Positions 1-13,180 of a DNA stretch of 64,000 nt are shown here, in pieces. This DNA is from Arthrinium phaeospermum. Taxonomy: Eukaryota; Ascomycota; Sordariomycetes; Amphisphaeriales; Apiosporaceae. Position numbers and translations under genes: made by a program. The notes under the pieces are model-generated. The model was not told the origin of the DNA. It saw nothing but the letters and a program-made list of their open reading frames with translations, and did no database searches. Location: assembly GCA_006503535.1 (NCBI GenBank), contig QYRS01000007.1:2232001-2296000 (forward strand), given 5' to 3'. The stretch's first letter is position 1, and every line of letters starts with the position of its first letter.

Positions 1-2139
1 TGCTTGAGGTCTTCTTTTAACAAGAGTTCGAAACTGGGACGACGTAGGCACGTTGCTGCATCGCACGCTGATGACGTATGATGATTCCTAGGCTGCCCGC
101 GCAACCTCCATCTGGAGCTGGAGGCCTTTTGGCATTATCACGTGTGTGGGTGCCCGCTTAACTACGGCCAAAAACCAGAGCTTCGACACTGGTATCTACA
201 ACCTGATTGGCCTTTGGTAACTGAGCAAATCATATCTCCAAGAACTCGATCAAGAATCGACATCTATAATGCAGATTCTAAGATTGCCATCCCTACCTAT
301 GTGCCAGATTGGTGCGTGCATTCAGACTGATCACAACCGGCCTGGCAGCCACTGGAGCATATACCCTGTTTCTTCCCATATACCGGGTCAAGAAATGAAA
401 CGCCTTTTGGCTTATATACATATGACTTACATATGAATTGTACGCATGTGTAGCAAACAAGCAAGTCCAGATGAACGACTCCACGGATTGTCGGCTCTGT
501 GCGTTCACAGCTCCTTACTGCTTTGTACGAACCATTACCCGCGCTGCAGCAACTGACAAGCAAAACCCGTACAGGAATCTTGTTCTGTGTATGCGGGCGA
601 GTGAGGAACGGTATATGTATTACTGGTAATCTGATGGATGTCAAATGGATTTGGTGGCTAACCTACTCGCTCACCGCAGAACAGCGGAAAAGAGGCTGTG
701 TGCATGCGCATGCAACCGACAGCTTTCCTAACCGCCATACGGAAAAAGCTTGTCTTTTTCACAGCTCACGGACTCAGCCACAGCCTTTTTCCCAAGCAAA
801 CTCCACCTTCAGGGATGGAGTACGCCTCGCTGCGACCCCCTATCTGCCTATCTCCCCGACCCCCGACTTAGCGCCGCCAGTTGCTGATTGCAAAGTCGCG
901 GTCTAGCCCAGAGCTGGGCTAGGGCCAAAACATGGCTGAAAAAGATGGCCTTCCCGGCGCCATGCTGCCACGGAAGGTTAACTGGGGAATCCCCATGGCT
1001 TAAAACACTACACCCCTATTCTGTTCAATGGCGACGATGATCATTCTTCAACGCGTTCAGGGCATTACACATGGCCAGAGACAATTGGGTCACACAGGTA
1101 GACTTGAGGGCTTCATGAAAATATACGAGCAACAACAAGCTTCTAAAAATAAGCCAAAGCAGAGATTGGACTGTTGTTGTTTTTTTGCGGATGATCCTCC
1201 CAAGAAAAAGCCCAAAAGAGTTCCCCATCGCAATCTTGCGGCTTTTCGCTGGTTGCTGGTTGTTCATAAGGAGCGGCGACACAGCGAACAAGCACTGCCT
1301 CATTTCCGGCTAGATCCCAAGGAGACGATCCACAGCATCTGCTGGACCGGCGGAGCCTGCAGGAGGAATAGACCCAATTAGCAGCGCCCGCACGAGCCTA
1401 CAGATGGCTTAGCCCCAATATGGGATGGGGTTGAGATGGAGCAGGGTAGTTGTCAAAAGGACGGGAACCAGCTAGGATCGTCAGCCAATCGCAGCCGCAG
1501 GAAGAAAAAGCCTTCTCCTGAAGCCAGCCTGCCTATAGGTATTCTTGCAGTACAGGTCCCCCCTCAAGGATCCAAGACCTGCATGGGGACTGCTGCTTGA
1601 AATGCAACCTGTAGGGACTGCACTGGATTGGACTGGAACGGGGACCAGGACCAGCACTGCTCTGTTGGACCGACCCGAAACCCATCAGCATTTGCCTGCT
1701 TAGCACCAGCACCAGCACCACGACCAGCAAAGCCAGCACCAAGCAGCCAGCAAACATCTGCCATCCAATTCATTTCGGCTGAGCTCAGCGTCGTTCTTCC
1801 TCTTCCATTCCTCCTCTCCACAAATAAACTTGTCCTCCTGGTAACCCTTCTCCTACAACACAATCTCTCTTAACCTCGCTGCATTGGGGCATACAGGCGG
1901 ATAATTCCATTGTCAAGTCGTAGTACAGCTGACATCGCACTCTCACACCCCATTCGACCGTCCTGAATCGTCGAGAGCGAAGAGCGGAAAACCTTGGTAC
2001 CGTGTTTCACCGCACCCAGCAACCTACCACGCAAACGCGAGATTGATCGAGCAAGGGAAAACTACGAGTACCTTGCAGCATCTCCTCCGAACCCCGACAA
2101 ACAGTACCTCCCCCAAAAACCACACACACGCTTCTCACC
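1..2139. other. Non-coding left flank and upstream region
   Basis: No reading frame here has convincing protein character. The open frames are short, overlap on both strands and lack recognisable motifs. Positions 1690-1750 carry a CCAGCA-like repetitive stretch. The last 200 bases are rich in C and A, as in fungal 5' leaders, and lead into the ATG at 2140. Confidence 0.5.
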
Positions 2140-3084
2140 ATGCGTTCCTCCTTGCCGGCCGCCGTGCTCTCCCTCCTGCCGTCGCTCGCCTCGGCCACCA
2201 TTGCCCAATCGGCCTGCCTTCAGATCAAGAGCGTGGACCTGGCACAAAAAACAAAATGCGGTGACCTGGATCGGTCCCTCCTCCGGGGCTGCCTGGAGAG
2301 CGTGCCCAAGCTGGACTCGTCCAGCATCGTCGAGCAATGCCTGGTCGACGCCGGCTGCACGCCCGACGAGTCCAAGCGCGAGACGCACTCCCTCATCGCC
2401 TGGTGCGACTCGCACTTTGGTTCCGACGCGGACCTGAAGCGTCGTGGCATTGACCCCCTTCCCCGTGAGTACAATCTGACTGACAGCTGCCACCACCAAC
2501 CCTAACCCAAAACCCAAACCAAACGAAACCTGGGCCAAGAGATGGAACAAACAAAAAGAAAACAAAGCTAATAATGAATCTGGTTGGTTGCCGCTGCAGA
2601 GCCCACCCCCCTGACTCAAGCCCCCGAGCTCTACCTCCGCGAGGCCGCCACCACCGCCGGGGCCGAGCCCTCGCCCTCGCCCTGCTCGACCGAGAGCGAC
2701 ATGGAGATCAGCTCGTGCAAGACGGACCACATCAACGAGTGCGTCAAGACGACGACCAAGACGCTCGTGTGCGCGCAGGGCAACATGTGCATGACGGACA
2801 ACTCGGGCAACAACATCTGCATGTACCGCAAGGACGCGATGACGACGGGCGGCGCCGTCGTCTCCATCTTCCTCGCCGTCGTCCTCGCCGTCACCGTCGC
2901 CACCCTCTTCTTCCTCTGCTGCAAGGACAAGCGCGACGCCAAGCGCGCCCGCGCCAAGTCCGAGGCCGCCGCCATCGCCAAGGCCAACGCCGTCTCCTCG
3001 GGCCCCTCGGTGCGCGAGACGACCCGGAGCGCCAGCCAGCGCACCGCCGCCCAGGGCGACGGCCCCAACCCCTTTGCCGGCTAG
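2140..3084 (+). CDS. Cys-rich single-pass membrane protein (function unknown)
   Basis: Two exons, 2140-2464 and 2600-3084, joined by a GTGAGT...GCAG intron, give 269 aa. The start follows a CACC context and opens a clean signal peptide (MRSSLPAAVLSLLPSLASA). The ectodomain has six cysteines before residue 95 and six more between about 137 and 182. A single hydrophobic span at about 191-215 is followed by Cys-Cys, a basic juxtamembrane stretch and a short Ala/Ser-rich cytoplasmic tail. This layout predicts a type I plasma-membrane protein. The cysteine spacing recalls small fungal surface domains such as CFEM, but I could not match it, so no function is assigned. It converges on nst1, with about 1.4 kb between the stop codons. 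Confidence 0.8.
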
Positions 3085-4521
3085 AAGTCGCAAAGCTGGA
3101 CCAAGCTACCCGAACATTGAAACAAAAACTGCACAGTCGTAGAAGGTGGCGGCTGCTACTCCCCTCATTTATTAGCCTTCGGGCAGGAGGGGAATGGAAC
3201 CCAGCCACTTTGAAGCAAGGGAGACGACGGGGAGAAAGAACACGGCTCTTGGCTTTGGTGCCATGTCTCAGCCCTTGGTATGCTACGGCATCCCAGGGGT
3301 GATTTTTTTTTCCTTGGAACGAAAAAAGAAACGCTTTACAGGGAGGCCGAGATCGGTGGGGACGACGGCCATGGGGAACGGAAACCATAATCATAGAATC
3401 GGAAAGGATACTATACTTGAATACCATTGTACGCGATGTTTGTTTATACAGCAATTGTACAGAATTCCCACAAACACACAAAGGCCCCCTGGCTTCTTCG
3501 ATTTGCCACGCTTGATTTTGATCATCACGTAACCAACCTCTTGAAGATACAATTCCACATACATGCCTCTTGACCAAAGTCTGAGTGATATAGACCTTCC
3601 TCGTCCAAGGCTTGATGTCGACTTTAGAACCAGCACCTACCAGCCCCGAGAAGGGAACTCCCTGGTAAAACGCTTCCGGGTTACTCCCTAGCAAGGAACC
3701 GCATCGACTCGAGTTCGCCTACTTACTCCACCTCTCTCCGCAACCCACCCCGGGTGCGTGCCGGTGTCTGCGATTGAGTAAGTAGGTAGGCAGATTCAAC
3801 ACAGAAAAACCGGGGCCCGGGGTTTACGGGATTTCACATGCATCTACGCAGTTAAGCTGGAATTATTTGCATGTGGCGTAGTAATAGTAGGCCATTGCAT
3901 ATTATATGCCAAGCCTCATATTCATAGATCAACTCTACGAGATGTGTGGTTTGTTTGAAGCATTAGTTCACATTCACATTCACATTCACAACGAAAACGG
4001 TCTCGATCGTACGTAGTCTTTGCGCATCAACAACATGTCTCTCTTCCTCTATTCATAATCTCTCGCTTAGTAGCCGCCCCCTGCTCAGAGGCAACCCGGG
4101 GAAAATGCCCTGTTCGAATTGTTCTCTTGTCCAGGCATCTTCCCCTGCGGCCTGGGTAGAGAGAGTAAAAATAAACAAGGGGGGGTTGAGTGAGGTCAAG
4201 ACTACGACTGCATATCATACTTTGCAGTGAAAATTATCCCCCAAACGCGCTCATGGACCGCAAAGGGTCTGCCAAACAATTCATTGTAGGTAATATGCAG
4301 GGTTGTGATAGAAAAATCAATAAAAGCCCGACATGCCCGGAGTTGAAAAACAACGCAACTGCTTCACCCAGTGCGGCTTCTCGAACTCCAAGCAAGCGAG
4401 GAAGATGTGGTATGGGTAAGCCATAGACTCATCTGAGAATGCAACTGACTACCCCGAGCCCAGGGAAAAGACAGACGACCTGAATAGAGTCATGTTCTTG
4501 AGATTATCTCTCCGCTCGCCA
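3085..4521. other. Convergent intergenic region, 3' ends of two genes
   Basis: This lies between the stop of the Cys-rich membrane protein (+) and the stop of nst1 (-), so it should hold both 3' untranslated regions. No credible gene is seen. It contains a short CATTCA tandem repeat near 3970-3990 and several T- or A-rich tracts. Confidence 0.5.
3968..3991. repeat. CATTCA hexamer microsatellite
   Basis: About four tandem copies of a CACATT/CATTCA hexamer lie in the convergent intergenic region. They are non-coding and probably a simple replication-slippage repeat. Confidence 0.7.
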
Positions 4522-7500
4522 TCAGCGGCTGCCAAACAGACCTGCGGAACCCAAGCCGGCGACGGGGCTACCGATCTCGCCAGGCGCGCCCACATTGCGC
4601 GAACCAGAAGGCCCAGACCCGCCAGAACTAGGATCAAATCGGACAGAAACCTTGCCGGAAACGTCGTCTTGCTTGATGTCAAAAGTACCGCCTCCATTCT
4701 GGTTGTTTCCTTCGGTCTCGCACATGTCCAGCAACTCAGACTGGGAGATAGGATCACTAGTGTTGATCGAGTCCACATGACCTTTCAGGGCTGACAGTCC
4801 AATGTAACCGTGGGCATCTGCAGCGTTGTTCTCAAGCTCTTTGCAGGCGCGGCAGAGCATTAGCCGGACAGCTACCGAACGAGGTTGCGCAGGTCGCATG
4901 CCAGGTGGAGGTGCCCCGAATGCCGGATTTGGCGGCCATGGCGTACTCCCAAAGCCCGCCGTGCTCCCAAAGCCTGGAGGCGGAGAGAAGAGGTGAGGAC
5001 CGCCCCATCCGTGACTCAGAGGCGATGAGCCGAAGATTGGATCCGGGAACGGAGCTGCAGTAAATGGCGGTCGGACACCGGGCGCTGCCGTTGTGCTGCG
5101 TCGCTGAGGGATGGGTTCGCCCAGAGGTTCGTCAGAGTCATCCAGCAACGCACTGCTGCCCAAGTGATTGTTAACTTCTTCGTCGAGACTGAAACGGTCG
5201 TTCGGTCGTTGCCCATGTACTATACTGGCAGGTCTTCCAATCGGAGTTGGTCGGCTGATTGGCTGGAGCGGCGAGTTCCTCATCTCCAAGGAGCCAGGTT
5301 CGAAGCTGGCGGATGCTTGACGGGAGTGTGGCGAAGGTTGTCCAGGTGGTATATCCGTAGGCAGCGAGAACGCATGGCTCAGACCAGACAGGGAGTCGCT
5401 GTGCTGAAACCCGGGGGGTGCATGTGGTACGGGAAAGCCACGACCCATCGGCGACCCGAAACCTGGCGGTGGCAACGGCATACTGCCGGGAGGTGGCCGG
5501 AAATTGCCGCCCATGGGTGGAAACACAGGGTTGTGCAGCTGGCCGAAGCCTGGGCCCATCGGCGGTATGCCTGGGGGGTGGTGCATGTTCATAGGTGGCA
5601 TGCCAGCAAAAGGCGAATGGCTGAGACCCGGCGGGCTCTTGATGCCCGAGTGCAGTGGTGATGTCGGAGTCCCATGAGGGCCGAGGCCTGGAGGGCCCGA
5701 GGACGGCGTCTTGTTGAGGGAGCCATTCTGACCGGGGCTGCTGTGGAGCGGGGTCTGGTTGTGCGGCGAAACGCTCTGGGGACCAGATCCGGACAGAGAC
5801 GCTTGCGACATCGACCTTGTCACCTCTTGCGATACTGAACGTGGCTTCATGGGCGTCGGGGCTTTCGGCAAGGCAGGCGTAGCAACGGAAATCTGAGGCG
5901 AGGCGTGGTTTGCCGGAGGATGCTGAGGGAGTGCTGGTACCGCGGAAACAGCTTGGTGCTTCTTGGCCGGTGCTGTGGGGACGGGCACCGCCAGAGCAGC
6001 TGCTTTCTGGGCTGCCTTTTCCTCCTGTTTTTGCTTCTCCTTGGCGTCACGATCTGCTTTCGCTTGAGCTGCCCGCTGCTCCTTCTCGCGCTTGTCCTTT
6101 TCGTGCTTCTCACGACGCTCCCGGGTTTCGCGCTCCTTAAGCTCGCGCGCCTCCTTCTCTTTCACGCTCTGCTCATGCTTGAGTTTCTTCTCGCGCTCCT
6201 TAGCCTCCCGAGCCTTTCGCTCTTGCTCGGCTTGCCTTTCCTTCAGTTCGTGAGCTCGCCGTTGCCGCTCGGCCTCCTTACGCAGTCGTTCCTCCTCCTC
6301 GGCCTTCTTTTGCAGCTCCTTCTTCCTGCGCTTCTCTTCGGCCTTTGCTTTGGCCTCATCTTGTCGGCGCTGAGCGTCGGCCAGGCGTTGGGCTTCCTCG
6401 GCTGCCTTCTCGGCCTCTTTGCGTGCTTTCTCCTCGGCCAGAGCTTGCTTCTTCTGCGCGGCTTTGTCTTTGCGCTTCTGAGCCTCCTTGGCCTTCTTCG
6501 CCTTTCGAAGCGATTCGGCTCGGCTTTCGTCCTCGAGTTCTTCCAGGAGTTTTTGTTGACGCTCCTTGGCCACCTTCTCCTTGTACGCAGTCAAGACCCT
6601 CTGTTCAAACATCCGGGCTGCGAATATCTGGAACATGCGACGGCCTTCTTCCATACGTTGTTCCTCGGTCATGGTATCCTGCCAATATAATTTAGCTTAG
6701 TAGACCCAAGGCCAACAAGGTCAGATTAGTCGTCTACCTCTTCTTCGTCATACTCCTCTTCCCCCGACTCATAGTCGTCCTCTTCCTCATCCTCCTCGTC
6801 GTACTCTTCGTCGTCGGGCGGGGGATGGTTGTGGGAGTTGGGAATCGGAGCGCCGTTGACCGAGTGTCCGTATGCGCCCGCGTAGTGATCCCGCGCATCC
6901 TCTTCCCTTGCCATGCGTCGCTCAGCAAGCTGCTCCATCATCTCGATAAACTTGCGGCCGTCGTTCTTCAAGAGGTCGTCCGCAACAGTTAAAATGCCAC
7001 CTAGAATTGTTACTTCTAAATACTTCGCTTTGGAGCTGCAGCACAGGAAGGATGTCATACCCTGAACCGTCAGAGATTGGCCGAAATTGAAGAAGCTGAG
7101 AGCATCCTGCGCATCGTGGGAAGTGTCTTGGGGAAGGTCCTCGGGCTCCGGCTCGTCATCTTCGTCGTCTTCGAGATCGTCTTCTTCGTCACTGTACTCG
7201 TCGATGTCGTCGTCCTCCTCGTCTTCGTCGTGATCCACGTGCTCGACTATTCGTCCCCGTGACGGATGGTGGTTGGGATAACTCGACGGTAGACCACGCG
7301 GGGGTACCAATCCTGCCATCTGGTCGATCCGTCTCGTCGGGTTTCCTAGCATGGGCGGCCCGTCCGGGTGGTGATGAGGTTGGTTGGCGAAGGACTCGAG
7401 CTCCTCATAGTAAGCATCGTACAGGCCCTCGAGCTCTTCCTCTATTGCCGTTCGTTTGCGCCCGCATACCGTACAGCTGCATGTATGCTTCTGTTGTTCC

Positions 7501-8302
7501 TTCATCTTCTTGAGCACGGCGTCTTTCTCGACCTTGACGAGAGACTTGCGCTCATCCTCGCCCAAACCTAACCAGAACTGCTTGATGCGCTCGCGCTCTT
7601 CTTGCGATGACGTGTTCCAGATCTTCTCGCGCGATATGCCGGAAGAGCGTCGTTCCAACTCGTTAGTTATGACATTGACGGGGGAGGTGATCTTCTGCTT
7701 CTTCTTCTTTTTGGACTTCTTTGACTTGACCTCGGAGCCATTGGCATGAATTCGCCCGGAAACGCTGCCCCGTTGTAAGAATGCAGATGATGCTCCTCGT
7801 CACTTTCGGTTTCATCATCCCAATACTCGGGGTTGTTGCTCTCGGCGGAAAGCTCATGGTTCGCGGGCGCGGGCTGTTGGTGATTATGCCTCGACTTCGC
7901 CTGAGGGGAGCCGGTCGCAGGAACCTGGGGAAGCGGTGCGCTGTTTGTTGATGCTGGGCTGGGAAGACCATTCGGGGCATGTCCATCCTCGGCCTCAGCA
8001 GCCTCAGCAGCGGCGGCTGCCTTGGCAGCGAGTTTCGCGCGGCGCTTTTGCTTCTTCTTGTTGACGGTTGGGGCCGAGTCGGCCTGACCGGGTGTTGGGT
8101 CAGCGCTCATATTCGTAGGGGCGCCACCCTTCGATGACGAGGTCGTGGTCGGAGACGGTTGAGCGGGCGGCGTCGACGACGATGATTTGGGCACAGTGAT
8201 AGTCTTGGTACCGTCCTTATTTGTGTACTTTGATTTTGCCGTGGGAGCCTTCGGGGCTGGGGCTGCAGCCTGCACGACCGGCTGGCGGTTATTGGCAGGC
8301 AT
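4522..8302 (-). CDS. nst1: Stress response protein Nst1 (apparent 1-nt frameshift)
   Basis: Homologue of the fungal Nst1 family (negative regulator of salt tolerance; cytoplasmic stress protein). Exons run 8302-7061, 7000-6738 and 6678-4522, with introns of 60 and 59 nt, giving about 1220 aa if the frame is continuous. Recognisable blocks are the MPANNRQ start, a Lys-rich patch, the conserved [20 protein letters not shown] region, the [10 protein letters not shown] cysteine pair, an Asp/Glu-rich acidic stretch, the [20 protein letters not shown] block, a long Lys/Glu/Arg coiled coil, a Pro/Gly/Met-rich region, and a C-terminal segment with [10 protein letters not shown]. One defect is visible: the frame that starts at 8302 stops at 7667, while the frame carrying the conserved core opens only after about 7806. 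One missing base in the C4 run at 7768-7771 would join them. No GT-AG intron of suitable length fits. Confidence 0.9.
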
Positions 8303-11300
8303 CACGTCAACCCAGGACAGCTTGAGGCCCGACAAAGGATGAAGGGGGGTCGAGCAAGATGGATGTGATGGAGGCGAAGGTGTTGTAAATGGCGGGCCTT
8401 CTAGGTTATGACGCAACGGTGTTTCCAAGTCATGAGAGCGTTGACATATGGGCAAACAGAGCGACGGGGGGTCGGGCGGTCGTTGCAGGTCCGATAATGC
8501 AATCTGGGGGCAGGTAGCACTAGAGAAATCGGGCTTTCGATTGACAGGTCAGCGACGCGATCAACAATCCTTGTTCGGCCGGTGCGAAGGAAGGAAAGGC
8601 ACAGCTGCGGTGGCGGGCAATCGTCAGCTGTTGCGGGTTGGTTCGTGGGTTGTCAGTCAGAGAGGGAGTGAGTGTGTGTTCTGTTCGTTCGTTGGTGTTC
8701 TTGGTCGTGCCGTGCTTTAGCCCCTCCCCGGAACTCTAGTGTTGTAACCAGCAAAGTAGTGGTGCAGCCCAGGTCTTGGATTCAATTTCTTGGGGGGGCA
8801 CCCGCTCTGTAAGGTAAGCTAAAAAGAGTACATACGCGGATGGGCGACGACAAAACGTTGGTCCGATCCGGAAGGGAACAAACGAGACAAGATGGGAGGC
8901 GCAACAGCGGCAAGTTGCAGGCTTGCGTCAACAACAATAATAAGAAGCAATGCAATAATAATAAACGAAGGAGCGGAGAAACGGCCGTTCTGTTGACTGT
9001 GTGTGTGTATGTATGTGTGTTGGACAATATGTGTCATGTACCTTGCCTGCGCTGCTGCTGGATCAATGAATGCAGTTTGTTTGTTGGCGGTGGACTGACT
9101 TCTAGCAACCCCCAGTTGACAGGACAGCCAGCTTGAGCTTATGGTTGCGCAACACCTCCTCCCCTCAGACTTTCCTCCCAATGAAGGCAGAGTTTGTGGT
9201 TACGCTATGTTGCAATGGCTGTTCATTTGTGGTCACTCTTCAATGCTATCCGGACAAATTTATCCACACTCACACCTCGCAAGTATATAGGTGTGTGTCA
9301 GCCCACTGCAATGGGCTTTGATTACCCCGTTAATCAACTGGCATGTTTGGCTGGTATGGTATCTACGACGGAGGTATATCTATTTGAGGGTTTCTGAAAC
9401 GATGCCTCTGCGAAGCCATTCGTCATATTGAACTCAGACACTCGGCCCGACGACTACCTGCTCTCTTGCCATTTTTGCCCTCCACTAGAAACTCAAAGCC
9501 AAGCCCCAGCCTCACCTGGACAGGAGCAGGTAGGTAGCACTATTTGTGTGCAGATGGGATTTCTGTGCGCCTGCCATCAATCAATTGATCTGAGCAATGA
9601 GCAGCCGCTTAGTCCGGTAGGTGACATTGCCGCCGTTATGTAATCCGTCGAGTTGGGTGTTCTGCAGTCAGCCGCACGTGACTCTTCAGGTTGGGGGATG
9701 TTGTGGCCCCCCATATTTAAAAGGCTCACCCGCATTGTGCCTGGCTGGGGGCCCCAGAGAGGCAGGCCCGAAAATCTAGGTATCTTCTTGGCCTCAACGC
9801 CTATTGAAACCAACCACTCAACATCACACACATTCGCCACTATGTTTACGATGATGATCTACTGGGGTTTTTACTTGTCAACACAAATGTGACTTATAAT
9901 CATTACACTCTACTCTATCTGCTTCAGGTAGAGTAGCTGCGACCAGAATTCTATTACACACTCACTCGCTACCTTCAGCTGCGCGTCAAGCTCCGCAAGT
10001 GCTAAACCACTTACATGCTCACAGCCGGTCATCTTTCTCTGAGAGTAGGGCCAGTGATTCCCATGCTCTGGCTAAGCTTGCCTCATCAGCCAGGTGCGTA
10101 TCACCAGTTGCTGAATATTAATCTAGTCAGATCATTGCCGTCCATCCTGGTCTTGACAGGTTTTAACTTTTGCCTCGTTCCGCGCCCCTCATTCCTCAAC
10201 TGCTCTTCGCGACGACGCCAACTTTCAAACCCAGGCCGTGATACCCGCGCAGACTACGTAGATGTGATTGGTCTAGGGAACGACCCCTTACCTTTCTTTC
10301 TTTCTTCCTTTCTAGCAATCAGGGAGGCACTGAGCCTGTATGCCGAAATCCGGCAGACCAGCATGCGAAATGGTGAATTAAGGGGTTGGTATAGCAGCGT
10401 AAACTTCTTCGAGCCTCTAGTACATGTGCGAACAATGAAAGGGGCAACGTAGCCGTTGAAAGGCATTCGGCCAGGTAAACATGTCCATCCATCCGCCTAC
10501 CCTTTTATGAACAAGCGTTCTGCCCCCCTGCCATTCCTCGCAAGGCTGGAAACCGGCACCTGGGTAGGCCAACACTCAATGTTTACCTTTATTCGAGTTC
10601 GTTATGAAGTAAGTGGCTGTTGGGGTATAGCAGCCCAGCGGTGTTGATTACGAAAGTGCTGTCGTTACAGCGGCTACCGATCCCCTGACAAGCCCGAGAA
10701 GCTTGTCTTCTTTTTGAGGACTGACAGAATTTAGACATCCAAAACTCAATACACGTAGCCGTCGAAAGCCGGCTCGCCGGACACTAATGAATGGTCTGTG
10801 CCATTAAATCAACGTTGGGCGCGAAGACTGGCACGCACAGGGGCCTCGGCTGAGGTCTGCCTGCCTACAGTGGGCACATCATATGAGCAATGAATTCAGG
10901 GTTATGAAAGGGAGGAGCTGGCCCCGTAACTCCATTTGCCGTGATTCCTTCTTCAGCAGGCAGGCAGGCCCAGCCAGATTGGTAATTGACTTCAGGAAGA
11001 TTCTTGTTGCCATAAATAGTACCGACATCGGAAATGAGATTGGGTATATAAAGACTCGATCCAAAACCCGAACGAGATATCCGCGGTAGGTACGGATAGG
11101 CAGGTACGTAGTGAAACCTTGAAGACATTTTGAGCCCATCAATCTGGTGATGGGCGTCGGTGAAGATCCGGCCTCTTCCAGGGGCAAAACCGGCCACGGA
11201 TCTGTCCGATTCTCTCTCTCATCTGGAGGGATGAGGCCACGCATCTATCAGATCCGTGTGCCACCGCCTCTGTTGATTCACGGTCTCGATCGTGATATTT

Positions 11301-13180
11301 TCAGGGGGACAAGCAACGGCAGTTGTGGTTGAAGATCTGATGGGATGGAGCCGCCCCCCGGCGGAGCCTAGATGCATGGATAGACCGACGGCCTGACCGG
11401 GGTCTTGTTGACAGCAGGTGGGGCTGGCCAGCTTAGCGCTTCACAGCCTCAAATGCTGCATCATCTGCTGCATGCGACTGGAGGGCGCCGTATTCTCCCG
11501 TCGCCCGTCGCTTTGCGTCTATCTGTTCAGCCGGGCGATCAAGTCGCGGATCAGGGACGGTTTGAGAGAACAACAGAAGAGGCCTGCCGCTCATTGACTA
11601 GGTATCTTATATGAAGGACTGCAGAAGAAACATACAAGCGAGTATTCGTCATCTAGCCCGGACAAAGACCCCACGGAGCTGAAACCAAGGGGAGAGAGAT
11701 ACAGTGTATGTAAACCTGATCTGGGGTGGGCTTGCGTTATCATATCCATTGCTATCTTGATATCCAACATTAGGAATTTGAAATCGAAGTGTTTGCACAA
11801 GTACATGCTTGCATTAGACTGCTGGACAAGCCTGGAAACATCTGGACACTCAGCATTACGCCTGCACCCATCAAGGTACATAAGGCAGAGAAAGTTGTAG
11901 ATGCGTCGGGCCCAAGGCCATGGATGCGCTCCTGGGCGGGATTGGCCGGAGGAACTGTCAGCACATGTAAGCCCGCCAACGCATCGCAGTTGTCATCTCC
12001 TTGTTCGTACAAGTTTCCTTTTGCGTCCAAACATTCGGGCAGAGAAACGAAAAGGTCATATTGCCTGGATGTACTTTTTCAGGGACGGGAGGGAAAGGTG
12101 GATACATTGATGTATCTCCAGCTATGAGCGCATGTAATCAATGAATAAACAGCCGCGGCACGTCAGTCTTGCATTGTGCTGTTGCTGCTGCTGCTGCTGC
12201 TGCTGTGTTGTCTGGCCGCCCGTATCGTATTAAGGATCAATGTATTAAACACACATCCCACTCCCAATCCGTCGCTCACTGACTGCCCTGCGGCTGCGGC
12301 GCAGCGCATAACATTGAAAGACCGGACAGTATTCCTCATACTGGGGGTTCGGTTCAGTTCTGGAAGGTGGGGGGGTTCGACGTCCAATTGATCGCCAGAC
12401 CGAACATGCTTAGGCCGGTTCCATCTGGCAGGACTCGCACGCACGCTCGTATTCCAAGTCTGGCAGTCAGGGTCAAGGATAACCCAAAAAGGTCCCTTGC
12501 CCAATTTATTTTACCCCCTTCTTCCTTGGAGCGTAATCATAATAATCAAGAAAAAAAAGAAGAATTGAGAGAGAGGAATAAAATAATATTAGTTCCCATC
12601 TTCCCTTGGAATCCTCTTTCCACCTCGCCGACGCCCAAATATTACCTTTCTCCCTCCCCGTGGCACCCAAGCCAAGGCAGAACGAGAACTTCCTTCGATT
12701 CCGACAGATTCCTGTTCCCGAGACGAACTACATACAACCTCTCTGCCACTCCACGACCTTGGGCCTCGACCAATTACGCAATAACGCGCTGCAGCTACTG
12801 AAAACTATCGGGTCCTTCCAAATCTTAGCATCCCGCCGTGGAGGCCTCGAGCCCACTGGAGAGCTTCCAACTCGCCTGCCTTTTCGTTCGCTCGCCTTGG
12901 TCGCTCGATTTCCGGGTAGCCAGCCAGATTGCCAGCCAGTGCCAGCACCAGCAAACCCAGCAGCACCGCAAAGGCGGTCCCATAAAGCCGTACCCGTCGC
13001 TTTTTCTCCATCCGAGCTGCAACTTGGGCAGACTACGATCGACTCTCGCAAACAAGCGGACCCTCCCCCCATCGTCACTGGGATAAACCTATCTTTTTGG
13101 ACTTTCCAATCTGCTGGGTGTATTGTTTCTTTCGTCCTTCTCTTATTTCGTGTTCCCGCGCATTCCTAGAGTCCATAGCC
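8303..13180. other. Long non-coding stretch between divergent nst1 and rho2
   Basis: Almost 5 kb without a credible gene. The nst1 side (8303-9150) has TG-rich and AAT-rich simple sequence, including a TGTG/TATG tract near 9000. The rho2 side (about 12,600-13,180) is pyrimidine-rich, typical of a long 5' leader. In between are scattered short open frames on both strands with no shared motif. It probably holds the promoters and long leaders of both conserved genes. A non-coding RNA is possible but nothing in the sequence proves one. Confidence 0.45.
12179..12205. repeat. CTG trinucleotide microsatellite
   Basis: A run of about eight GCT/CTG units lies in non-coding sequence upstream of rho2. 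Confidence 0.8.

Noticed and set aside
1028..1381. Open frame of 117 codons in the left flank
   Set aside because: Basic, low-complexity composition with an equally long frame on the opposite strand; no domain, splice partner or start context.
2062..3093. Long minus-strand frame opposite the Cys-rich membrane protein
   Set aside because: Gly/Ala/Leu-rich mirror of a GC-rich coding region; the plus-strand gene has signal peptide, intron and membrane span.
5905..6690. Leu/Phe-rich plus-strand frame opposite nst1
   Set aside because: Apparent hydrophobicity arises from the complement of Lys/Glu codons in the Nst1 coiled coil.
7667..7745. Ser/Arg-rich end ([15 protein letters not shown]) as a real C terminus of a short Nst1
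   Set aside because: It is the wrong frame over the Lys-rich patch that continues into the conserved Nst1 core.
12176..12391. Leu-run open frame over the CTG repeat
   Set aside because: Generated by the trinucleotide repeat; no other coding features.
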